A stretch of 64,000 nucleotides of DNA. Source: Selaginella tamariscina (taxonomy: Eukaryota; Streptophyta; Lycopodiopsida; Selaginellales; Selaginellaceae). Below, in pieces: positions 47,982 through 59,259 of this stretch (positions within the stretch are counted from its first letter, which is position 1; each line of letters begins with the position of its first letter). The DNA lies in NCBI GenBank assembly GCA_003024785.1, contig PUQB01000429.1, positions 124,001-188,000 on the forward strand. The letters run 5' to 3'. The translations under genes were made by a program, and so were the position numbers. The notes beneath the pieces are model-generated. The model made no database searches, was not told where the DNA came from, and saw only the letters and a program-made list of their open reading frames with translations.

Positions 47982-50900
47982 ATTTCAGATTTTGACAGCT
48001 GGTAGTAATATCATCAACGAATATTAAACTATAATTATTTGAATTTATAAAAATTTGCATAAATGTACGTTGTAACTACATTTTCTTAATAATTAACAAT
48101 TTTAATTATTAATTAACATTTTTTAATATAAAAAATTAATTTTTAGAATAATATATGTTTAAATAAAGAACATTATTTAAAATGTATGTTTAAAATATTA
48201 ATAATTAATATATAAGTATTAATTAAAGATTTTTGCCATATTCCTATTTTCATGTATAATTTTCATTTTAGTTACAACGGTCACATCAGAAGTGTGAAAC
48301 CTTATATAAATATTCTAGATAGGAAATGTTAAAATATGTAAAATCTAAATGAAATCAATATTCTTTGTATATATCATTAATATGGTAATATGCTAAATAT
48401 TTAGCATATTTATGTAGAATCGGTTGAAATCAATGATTCAAAGTTAACTAAAAAAATTGGGAAAAATAATATACTTAGAAGGTCTATTAAGATTGAATCT
48501 TCTATTTGAAATCATACATGTAGAAGTATGTAGTAATTAAGCAGTTTTATAAGTTAATAATAAACATTATATATGTATATATATACTATATTCATATATA
48601 CACAAATTTTAAATAAATTTAAATACATATATATATATTATATTCATAATCATACTATTTATAGAGATTTGCTTATATATTTTATTTTACATAACCTATA
48701 TTTAAGAAAAAAGAAGAATAAATTAGTGTATGTATGTATGTATTTACACAAGAGAATATAATATTATTATTTAATAATACAAATATTTGCCCAGTAAGTA
48801 AACTAGAAGCACTATAAATATAAAGAGAAAACTACATATGTATTATAAATACATCAAAATAAATAAAAATGTATGAATTTAGATTTAAATTTTATATTTT
48901 AAGTATAAATATTAAAAATTATGAAGAATAGATATATATTTCTAAATTTACATGCAAACACATTTATAAAGGAATTCAGTTTTTTCTTTAACAATCCTAA
49001 AGACCATACTAACTATATATGTACATAAAGCATAAATGTATTTATACATATTACATAATTAATTATTTATATATTTGATTTTCCCCATATAACTAAATAA
49101 ATTATATAATGATATATAATAAGAATCTGAATATGAACAATACTAAAACGACTAGTAATGAAATTTTTATTGTTTATTATAAACAAAGTTGTCAAGCGAA
49201 ACTAATTTAAATTTTTTTTTATGTCTCATATTAGAGTTATTTAAATTATTTTAATTTATAAATAAATAAATAAGTAAATTTAATTCTAAAATATATTATT
49301 TTAAGAAATTATAAATTTCTTTAAAATGACATATAGCGAACACTAAATCAAATATTTTAAAATAAAAAACACACATAATCACAATAATACCTAAAAAGAA
49401 TGAATGGCTTAATGCAAACACACTCATAAAAATATTAATAAAATAAAAGATTTATTATAAATTGCAACGTAATAATAATATAAATAATCTATAAAAAGAA
49501 AAGAGTATGAAGTAAAAATACAAGAAAAATTAAGAATACTAAGTCAAATAATATTCATAAACATGATTTTACTTAGAAATTAAGTTATTTTTTTAATCTT
49601 TAAATTCTTATCTATTTAACTAGCTTTCTATTATATTAACTATTTCATACTTATATCTTATTATTTTTATTATATTAACAGTTTTTGTATTTTTATCCTT
49701 GCAATTTACTATAATAATTATTAATTAATTCTTATCTGTAATACGGTTTTTATATCTTTACTCATTCGTATGAGTATTTTGTTTATTATCGACATTTACC
49801 ATAAGTTATATAAAAATAACATAAATTGTTAATTCTTAATTTTCAAAGCACTTATTTAATTTATTTTATTTTTATATTATATTATACATTTGGCAATCAT
49901 TTTTCCTTAACTATTTTCTTAAATTCATATGACTTATATGAAAAATACATTTTAATCTTATATGATTATTATTTTTTAAATAATTATGCACATATAAAAT
50001 ATTTAAAACATGCAAGTATATCATATTAAAGTTTAAAATAATGGAATATGACTTATTTTATGCTAACATACACACATTTTATATCTAAATATATTATATA
50101 TTATCTCTAATAATATATAATAGTACATAGATTTTATATTAAGCATTTAAATGGTGAAACTCATGTGATAACATTAATACACAATTTAACCAAATAAATT
50201 TACATATAACACATGTGTTAAATAAATTTAATGCACTCTAATATTTATAAATATAATTTTTTATAAATAATTGTACTTTTCAAAATCAGAATGCTATTAA
50301 ATATTAATGAATTTTCAAATATATTACATGATTATTATGTAATCAAATTGAAGTATAAATTTGTTTTTATTGTATGTGTTTATAAATAATTAAAGATACT
50401 TTACATATTAAATTTTATGTAAGTTACCCTTATTATGTATTATATACAAAATTTCCACATAACTTTTCATTTTTATATGTTTTAAAGTATACATGTATAC
50501 ATGCATTATATATTACATTTATAATTAATGTATATGTTATATGCAAAATATTATCTTATAATGAGAAAGGTTATATACCATTCATAAATTATTCGATTTA
50601 AATTTTTTAATATTATTTTCTAGTAAATTTTTATATAATGTTAAATAATAAGGTACTTTTGCCTGAATAATATTAATAATTCTTAAGGTTCTTATTTTCC
50701 TATATTTATTTATATAAGATGAATTAGGAAAGAAAAGAGAATTTTTTAAAAAAATTTATCATATTTACATATATATGCTTACAAGTCTTATATTTACATA
50801 TATACCTTTATGAAAATCTTTAATTTACATATATATCCCTTAAAACCATCAATCTTTATATTTTAATATTAAAGTATTAATAATATGTATTCAACTTATA

Positions 50901-50998
50901 ACATATTAAGAATAAAATAAAATGAAGGTTAAATAATATCATAATAACAAATGTTAAAAAGGCATACTTTTTAAAATAATAATAATATATTGCACCAA

Positions 50999-51033
<35 letters not shown>

Positions 51034-51600
51034 CAAAGAAAGTTTATGATTAATATGTATTTTTACATTTAGTTTCAAAATGTCATTAGTTAGACGTATA
51101 AATTGTAATATAATATATTGTTAAATTGATTGCATTTTAAAGCTACATATAATAAAATATAAATTAACTTTATTAATGAACCACATTTTAAAGTGTTTTA
51201 TCAAGAACTTAAAAGTGTTGTTTACAAAAATAATTAAATTTATAAAATTAAATTTTAAACATCATTATTGTAATGATAATTAACTTTATAAAATTAATCA
51301 TATTTTAAATTGTTTTACCAAGAACTTAAAAAATCTTATATAAAAGAATATGTTAAAATGTAAAGAATATCTAAAAACTTCACATTTATGATTACAAGTA
51401 TATTAAAATATAAAAAATATTTAAGGATATTAACATTTATGAATATAAGTTCTAAGGATTTTAATAAACCTCTACGTCATTTAAAAGTCAATTATTATAT
51501 GCAATGATAATGTATTCATTTGTAGAGTATTTAAGATCTTATAAAAATAGAATATGTAAACTATAAAATGCATACACATTCTTATATGTATACTCACTAT
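47982..51600. other. AT-rich intergenic desert
   Basis: About 3.6 kb of very AT-rich DNA with no credible gene in any frame. It holds short TA runs (about 51003-51030) and many AATTATTA-type words. I saw no transposon ends. Confidence 0.65.
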
Positions 51601-51670
51601 CGGCCATGCATATATGCACATGGATTATATACACGATTTGGTTAGGAGAGAAACTAAATACACTCACTCA

Positions 51671-51737
<67 letters not shown>
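51671..51737. repeat. (TC)n(AC)n compound microsatellite
   Basis: About 19 TC units run into about 14 AC units, the same order as in many introns of the window, but here far from any coding exon. Confidence 0.92.
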
Positions 51738-52213
51738 CAACATTGGCATCGATCAATCTATAACCATGAAATTGATCGAATAACATATTATATGATTTTT
51801 ATGCTGTGTGTAGCTTGAAGTTAGTTCATTAACGGTATATGTATAATTTATTATTAACATTTGAAACATTACTATGACAAAATATACATTACTGCATGAG
51901 GAATATGTATATTGATTTGCTGTAATTCACTTAATTATTGCTAATTATACTGGTTGTTGTTTTAAACAATTAGTTTATAACTTTATAGTGGTACATGCAT
52001 AGCATTCATCGTCAACGCTTTACGAGAGAGAGAGAGAGTTGACATAGAATAATATCTCCATCAGGGCGAACGGAGAGAGGGCGTGTAGAGAGTAGCATCT
52101 GTGTAAACAATGTTCCTCTCCATGGGGCATACATCTGAGAAGCTGTACCATGAGCCCGTGTTCAAGTCACACGCAACTTGTGGCCACTGAACTGACCTCC
52201 TACACACAATAAG

Positions 52214-53195
52214 TTACCTTGTGCACTGCATCGCCCGCTCACTTGCTCCCAATAGAACATATTCTGTCACGTACTTCCTCTTCCACACTGCTTGCACAGT
52301 CTCGGGCTTGCTGTTGCATAATCTCCATGCCCCAAACCCACAAAGCATTCTCGGATCTGGCATGGTAGAATGCGCCCCCACATATATCTCTGTATCCGCT
52401 CTCCATAAGCACATTGGATACAGGACGGGATGCGGTAGATGAAGCTCAAGTGCATTGGGATCCTGATAATGATATTCATTATCCTCCATCTCTATCTCAC
52501 CAGACTCAATGGCCAACAACAGTTCATGTTCATGATCGACCGTGGCAGGCTGTTCAAATCCATCCGTCTCACGAGCATCCAACTCCAGGTGACTGTCCAT
52601 AACGATCCACTTATTCTCCACCAGATCATACCATGCCAAGTTTCTGTGATTGAATTCATCGTTGTAAAACCAGCTGTTCGTACTAGAATCGTATATGGAG
52701 CAACGAAGCTTCTTGTTGTGGTCTAATTGATCAACTATTCCCACTCGAAACGAATCTGTGCTACGCATTGCTTCCATAAGGTAGCTCAAACGAAAATTCA
52801 CATTGCGATCTGGATCAATACTCCGACTTGGGAGTTCCTTCCATTCTCTAGTGAGTGGGTTTCCCACAGTAAATCTTTCCCCAATAAGAAAGTCTTCATT
52901 ATAGCACCAGGGTTCCAGCGAATACACACTAATCCCCTTGAAGAAGCCACAACACGCCCACCGCAAAGACCAGGCATTGTGAATTTGGAAACATTGCCTG
53001 TAGAAATCAACCATCTACAGATACCATCGAGCTCCAGTCTCTTGTTAAGTTTGTGAACGAGGATTGCCATAATCTACGGAACTCCCGGTTGGTGATTACA
53101 CACTTCCAATCCTTACTCACTGCCATGCATCTAAACAGGCTGGATATATCGAGAAAACTGAGTATACAAGGCAGCAGATCCCTAGTAGCCTCCAT
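52214..53195 (-). CDS. F-box protein with two apparent frame breaks
   Basis: The minus-strand ATG at 53195 opens MEATRDLLPCILSFLDISS, an F-box (LLPCILSFL ... CMAVSKDWKCVI ... REFRRLW), expected to bind SKP1 in an SCF ubiquitin ligase. The substrate-binding part continues to 52214 in other frames: GLCGGRVVASSRGLVCI in one, then FTVGNPLTREWKELPSR and onward in the longest frame (53014-52214), typical of F-box/kelch-like plant proteins. Shifts are needed near 53020 and near 52925. No introns. About 320 residues in total. The breaks may be sequencing indels or real decay; many plant F-box genes are pseudogenes. The substrate is unknown. Confidence 0.7.
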
Positions 53196-53495
53196 TGCTT
53201 TGCTCCTACTACTCAAACCTTATATGCAGTGACTAGTGAAAAAGGGAACGATGTACTGAAAAAGGGAGACGATCCCTGTCATGAATCAGTAACTCTAAAA
53301 AGCAATGGAGGATTTCCTGCAAGTTTATGGACAGTGTACAAGTTAATTTAGAGAATTTAGCAATTAGGGCACGAGTTCAACAAGCTATTAGCTCCCTTTG
53401 GTAGCAAAATAAGTATTACTAATATTATTAAACTGTTAACTGATGTGTTAAATAATATATAATATCCACCGTGCATTTTTGGGTACAAGTTCTCC

Positions 53496-55433
53496 AGGTT
53501 TATAACTGTTTTTAAAAGAACAATAAGATAGTATTGAGTAATATAATTATTAATTTTAATATGATAAGCAACTAAAATTATTATAGCTTTAGCCTTAGAA
53601 ATACCGATTTTAAATTTTCATAATAATATATAATGTAAAACATTATATTTTACTTGTAACATTCTTATTATGAGCGATTACCATTTTTATATATATACGT
53701 AGTGTTAGAACAAAGAAATTACAAATCTTTAGTACAAGCAAATCAACAATAATCACTTTTGTCATATTAATATTTAATTTAGCTTTAAATAAGTTATTAA
53801 ATACAATATTCACTGGTTACCAAATGCCATGGCTAAAAATTAATATAATAAAGCATATTTTAAATTTGGTAGTAACATGCATAAAGTTTTAGTATAATTA
53901 ATGAATTATTTATTAAAAAGGTCACTTAACGAGTGAAAGTAATAGTTTTACATTGCAAACGAACATTAAAATTGAAATACAATATAACATGTTATATAGC
54001 AATTTATTTATGGGTCCACATTTACATATCAGATCGAGCTAACATTAATGGGGAGGACGAACTTGCATGGAGATGCTTCAAAGGATGGTGTTACACTGAA
54101 GAGTGCTGGTGTCATGGAATGCATTGATACAAGGCTATGTGGAGATCACATAGAAGATAAACACCGGATTCTACATCCAGGCACTTTTGTAACGTCTTTG
54201 TAGAGAACGCACTGTTGGATATGTACATGAAAGGGAGAAGCACAATGGAAGCACGCAATATTTTCGATGGGATGCTTTACCGTGACATTGTAACATGGAA
54301 CTGCCTCATCTAGGGCTACGTAGAGAATGGGGAGGACGAGCTTGCACTGGAGATGCTTCAAGACACTTATTTCTTTTAAAAGAATCTGTGCCCGGTCATG
54401 GGTATTGCCAATTCCATAGAATATTCCAGCATATACTCATCACGCATGTGTATATACACATGAGTATATACAGTATACAACATCTTACATTATCCTCCCC
54501 TCTGTGGCTGTGTAGATGGGAGGATGGTCTATGAAGGTGTTACACTGAAGAGTGCTTCCTTTGTTGCAGGAGTGATGGCTTGTAAGAACCTGGAGGATAT
54601 GAAGAAAGGAATGCATTTCCACAGTGAAATACTGAGGATAGAAGTTTTCGACTCTATGATCTATGCTTAGAATGCATTATTGAGTAGCTATAACCAACAA
54701 GGTGAAACCACAAAAGTGATCCAACTCTTTGAGACAATGAAACAAGAAAGGAACAAGGTGAGTTTAACAAAGCATCTTGAGGAAATGAAGTTAAAATACA
54801 GTAAAAGATATTATACATACGTGTATGATAGATCTTCTAGCAAGGGATAACCGTATAGAGGAAGCATTACTAATGGTTGATGAGATGCCATTTGATGCAG
54901 GTGTTGTTATGTGGACCTCAATACTTGGTGCTTGTCACAAGTGGAACAACTGTGACTCTCTCCTAGTTATTAAGAAGCAGTGCGGTTAGTTTTATTTTCA
55001 GTTTTATTTTATGTTAGTTATTTTATTATGAGGTCTGAATCATGTGTTCTTATTGCTCATTAATTTATGACGATATCCTGAAGGAAGGTTCGTTTTAATC
55101 GTCGATTACATAAGTTACAGCAGTGATTTCATCCAGTTTCAATAATTGTAATAGATTGAGTAATAATTGAAAGCCCAATATATTAAATAGTTAATTAACA
55201 TATATATATATATATATATATATAAGCTACATTTCTCTTATTTACTTTATAATTCATTGATAAAGGTAAAAAATAGTAATTTAAATTCAATTTAACATTT
55301 ATTTCCTCATTTAAAACCTTGAATAAAAGTATATAATCACAATTATATATACTTGAAAATTCACTTTATTAAATAATTAATTAATAATAAAAGCTTCCCA
55401 TTTTGGAATAGGCTTTACCTTGTTTAAAAAGGT
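53496..55433 (+). repeat. Tandem segmental duplication, unit 1
   Basis: Unit 1 aligns with unit 2 (55458-56838) at both ends and in the middle: the AT-rich leader (about 53496-53930), the PPR-like body, and the AT-rich tail ending GGAATAGGCTTTACCTT. Unit 1 carries about 500 bp more in the body. Confidence 0.8.
54020..54990 (+). pseudogene. PPR pseudogene fragment, copy 1
   Basis: Broken pieces resembling a PLS-class PPR gene, with stops and shifts. Recognisable stretches include a GRSTMEARNIFDGM-like repeat, DIVTWNCLI (a stop follows), and a C-terminal segment with MIDLLARD-like and WTSILGACHKWNN. This layout (cmVDLLgR ... mPf..d..vW.slLgAC) is the end of the PPR array in plant E/DYW-type proteins. 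There is no continuous frame, so it is a dead gene copy. Confidence 0.6.
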
Positions 55434-55536
55434 AAAAGTTCTCAATAATTATTATTGAGGTTTATAACTGTTTTTAAAAGAACAAAAAGATAGTATTGAG
55501 TAATATAATTATTAATTTTAATATGATAAGCAACAA

Positions 55537-55633
55537 AAATTATTATAGCTTTAGCCTTTAGAAATACCGATTTTATAATTATAATGTATTATTATAAAAT
55601 CGGTATTTCTAAAGGCTAAAGCTATAATAATTT
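55537..55633. repeat. 43-bp perfect inverted repeat with 11-nt loop
   Basis: The left arm 55537-55579 (starting AAATTATTATAGCTTTAGCC) is the exact complement of 55591-55633. Unit 1 has only the left-arm sequence, so the right arm is a snap-back copy made in unit 2 after or during duplication. Confidence 0.9.
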
Positions 55634-55979
55634 ACGAGCGATTACCATTTTATATATATAAATATATCCTACCGCAATGAATCCTAAACCCCTTTGGTAG
55701 GGTTAGAACAAAGAAATTACAAATCTTTAGTAATCAACAATAATCACTTTTGTCATGTTAATATTTAATTGAACTTTAAATAAGTTATTAAATACAATAT
55801 TCACTGGTTACCAAATGCCATGGCCAAAAATTAATATAATAAAGCATATTTTAAATTTGGTAGTAACATGTATAAAGTTTAGGTATAATTAATGAATTAT
55901 TTATTAAAAAAGTCACTTAATTAACATGCTATATAGCAATTTATTTATGGGTCCACATTTACATCAACGTTGAATCAGA

Positions 55980-56545
55980 TCCAGCTAACATTAATGGGGA
56001 GGACGAGCTTGCACTGGAGATGCTTCAAAGGATGGTCTATGAAGGTGTTACACTGAAGAGTGCTTCCTTTGTTGCAGGAGTGATAACTTGTAAGAACCTG
56101 GAGGATATGAAGAAAGAAATGCATTTCCACAGTGAAATACTGAGGAGTGATACACAGATTGGGGCATGTTTAGTTGAGTTTTATGGCAAGTGTGGGGAGA
56201 GGGATGTGCTATAGAAACTTTCGACTCTATAATAGTGAAGGACGTCTATGCTTGGAATGCATTATTGAGCGCTATAGCCAACAAGGTGAAACTCTTTGAG
56301 ACAATGGAACAGTGAGTTTAACAAAGCACCTTGAGAAAATGCAGCTAAAATACATTATACATACGTGTATGATAGATCTTCTGGCAAGGGATAAAGAGGC
56401 ATTACGAATGGTTGATGAGATGCCATTTGATGCAGATGCTGATGTGTGGACCTCAATACTTGGTGCTTGTCACAAGTGGAACAACGTAGCTGCTGCAAGG
56501 GTGACATACAACTCATTATTGAAACTGGATGAAACGCTGTTGTAG
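55980..56545 (+). pseudogene. PPR pseudogene fragment, copy 2
   Basis: Two open pieces (56020-56214 and 56312-56545) match the PPR-like body of copy 1. They include GVTLKSASFVAGVITCKNLE and the C-terminal MIDLLARDKEALRMVDEMPF then DVWTSILGACHKWNNVA. The pieces are in different frames with stops between, and the upstream repeats are missing. Remnant only. Confidence 0.65.
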
Positions 56546-56909
56546 ATTATGTGATCAATTCTTCTATACAACTGCATGAATTGTAATAGATTGAGTATAA
56601 CTGAAAAGCCCAATAGTTAATTAACAAATATATGTATATATATATATAAGCTACATTTCTCTTATTTACTTTATAATTCATTAATAAAGGTAAAAAATAG
56701 TAATTTAAATTCAATTTAACAAACATGAATAAAAGAACATAATCACAATTATATATAATTGAAAATTTACTTTATTAAATAATTAATTAATAATAAAAGC
56801 TTCCCATTTTGGAATAGGCTTTACCTTTAAAAAAAGGTAACAAGTGTTTAATCATATATATTAAGCATTTTATTTTAGGGTTTGGCATACATTCTTTCAA
56901 GGAGATAAC

Positions 56910-58189
56910 ATGGGTGTCCCAGGATTCTTTGGATGGATACTTTCCAGACACAATAAATCAGTAATTGATGCAAAGCACTCGAACTCCTCATTTTATGGGT
57001 TATACATAGATGGCAACAACCTCATCTATGATACTGTTGGAGCTAACCCACCTTCACTCACAAAGAAGTCTCCGGGATGGTTCTTGCGGCCCTAGAGGAT
57101 CTTGTATCTACAGTTGCCCCGTCCCGACTGCTGTTCATAGCATTGGATGGCAAGAGCCCTTGCCAAAAGAGAGCACATGTAGAACAAGCCGAAGGAGTTA
57201 ACAAACCAGGGCTAAACTTCAACATGAAATTGTTCAAGATAGAGTTTGAGGCGGAACTCAAGGAATTTGTGGAAAGAAAAATGAAGACGCACAGCCGCTG
57301 GAGAATGTTAAAAGTGTTATCTCCGGGCCGAGAATACCGGGAGAAGGAGAGCACAAGATACTGCAATATTTCAACTATTATACAAGTTTAGAGGGATCCG
57401 ACACAAGGTCACTTCACTGTTTTTACGGGCGGGATGCAGATCTTGTCATGCTGTCTCTGGCGCATAGATTTTCCGATAAGATATACATATTAAGACCAGA
57501 TGGGGCTTACAAGCAAGAGTCGAAGAAGTTTATCAAAATCGGTATGCTTAGCCAGAGCTTGACAGGAGATCTCCAAATACAGAATGCTTCTCTAACCATA
57601 AACAAGGGATTTGTACGGGATTTCGTGTTCTTATCGTTTCTGTTGGGAAATGACTATCTACCTTCGTTGGGCTCCAACGTGACAATCCACGACTTAAGAA
57701 CAGTATATGCTCTTGTTCGTCCAGAAATGGGAGGGTACATCATTGAAGATGGTGTATTAAAGCTTGAACGACTTAAGAAGTACTTGAGAGTCCTACTGGG
57801 GATGTTGCAAGAGGAAAGTTTAAGCCCCAGTTCAAAATGTAGGGATAGAGTATTTAAAGGGGTTAATGTGGGTTTCTCAGTATTACTTTCAAGGGCACGC
57901 AAGCGACTGGAACTACACGGTTGACAGGGGACCGAGTATCAGTGATATACTGCACGCTTTGGATCACCCAGTGGTGGCAAACACGTTACTCAGCCATAAC
58001 ATGCGTACACCTGCATCTGATGAGTACGATGAAGTGGATATCATCACCATGTTTCACCCGTGGAAGCGTGTCAACCTTGGTACCAGCACAAGTCCCGAAT
58101 CCGTACAGTCCCCGCCCAGGAAGTGGAGAAGGTGTGGAACATATCGTCCACCTATCATCACAGATAGGTGTAAGCTAGTTCCTGTATAG
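56910..58189 (+). pseudogene. Intronless XRN-family 5'-3' exoribonuclease-like remnant (fossil, possibly viral in origin)
   Basis: The start MGVPGFFGWIL and the conserved blocks YIDGNNLIYD, PGEGEHKI, GRDADLVMLSLAH and FLSFLLGNDYLPSL place it in the XRN1/Rat1 family, exonucleases that degrade 5'-monophosphate RNA. It differs from plant XRN2-4: the opening is unlike MGVPAFYRWL, it has no introns (plant XRN genes have many), and it ends after about 425 codons where cellular proteins continue. Short intronless XRN-like genes with a GFF-W opening occur in nucleocytoplasmic large DNA viruses, and fossils of such viruses are known in moss and lycophyte genomes. A processed host copy is the alternative. 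It is broken, with about four reading-frame breaks. Confidence 0.6.
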
Positions 58190-58335
58190 AATGTTTCGTA
58201 TAATAAACTGTGAAAGATTCTTAAGAGATACTAGTCTAATTGTATAAGTACTATACACACAAGTATAAGTACTGAAGCAGTACTATACACACACACGCAC
58301 GCGCGCAATGCACCCTAACCGTAAAAATTCATATA

Positions 58336-58768
58336 TTAAAATACATAGTGAACATAATACAGTGACAGAAACTTATTTAACTCTTCATAGCTCCAACCGC
58401 TGTTTACTTGAGCCTCTATACTCGAACTATCTTGATGATTACCCAAACCATCATCACCATGGTCGTAACTATTATTCAAATATGTACTCGCATCAAAATC
58501 ATCATCTTGTGAAGCATCCAACTGTGATAAATCCATATTCTGCCCATGCCACATTGTTTGCACCTCTTGGTGTATAACTTGTAACAGGCGAGCAGTCTTC
58601 TGTTTGTTGACCATATGCTGCCATTGTCTGCTGCATGTCCTGTGTATAAATCCCACACGGCTCCATAAATTGGTTGTACATACCAAACTCAGGGGTCTTG
58701 GCGCTCCGGCTCAGGAGGCTTTGGAATATTCTAGTATATTCATGGATATTCCAGGTATATTTTAGCAT
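58336..58768 (-). pseudogene. Broken minus-strand frame of unknown family
   Basis: Two overlapping minus-strand frames read like one protein with a shift: 58768-58502 (MYNQFMEPCGIYTQDMQQTM) and 58686-58336 (acidic, Asp/Asn/Ser-rich, ending SYEELNKF). I recognise no domain. It may be the decayed 3' end of the transposase-like region that lies upstream on the same strand, or a separate gene remnant. Confidence 0.3.
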
Positions 58769-58790
58769 ATTCTAGAATATTCTCAAGAAT
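58769..58790. promoter_or_regulatory. Heat-shock-element-like cluster
   Basis: ATTCTAGAATATTCT contains three alternating TTC/GAA units in the spacing of a heat-shock element, and more TTC/GAA pairs lie around 58730-58800. It sits just upstream of the minus-strand frame above. It may simply reflect a GAATATTC-rich repeat. Confidence 0.3.
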
Positions 58791-59259
58791 ATTTTGTGAT
58801 ATAAGTTTTTTTAATATGCCGACTGGCTTAATATTTGCCGACCAACAAATAAATCATTTAAATTTTTTGAATTTTTTTACTTTATAAAAAAATTCAATAA
58901 GTTACTATTCAAACTAAAGCATTTTGATGTGTATCATTTATCGTTGTAGCACCGGTGGGTCATGAACTCTGCTGCAATTCACCAGCAAATGCTGGACCTC
59001 CATCTCACTGAGCGATCACCTTTGTAAAAAGTATGTGACGTCCGGGTTCAAGCCAAGCACACGGCTGTAAAAAAGTATGTGTACACATGGGCTCCAACTT
59101 TTGTTCTTCTGGAAGGTAGAACAACTGCATGTAAGATAAGTATTGATAGTCACCTTTGCAGAATTATTTCCTGCCGACACAATGAAAGCCTTCTTCTCCT
59201 TTAATTGTCACTTCAACATTTCTCACTTGACCTAAAAACGTCTTGGCCTTATAGAAATT

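Larger units (their letters stand above)
55458..56838 (+). repeat. Tandem segmental duplication, unit 2
   Basis: Direct repeat of unit 1, separated from it by about 25 bp. It has lost part of the body and gained a 97-bp near-perfect palindrome in its leader at 55537-55633. Confidence 0.8.
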
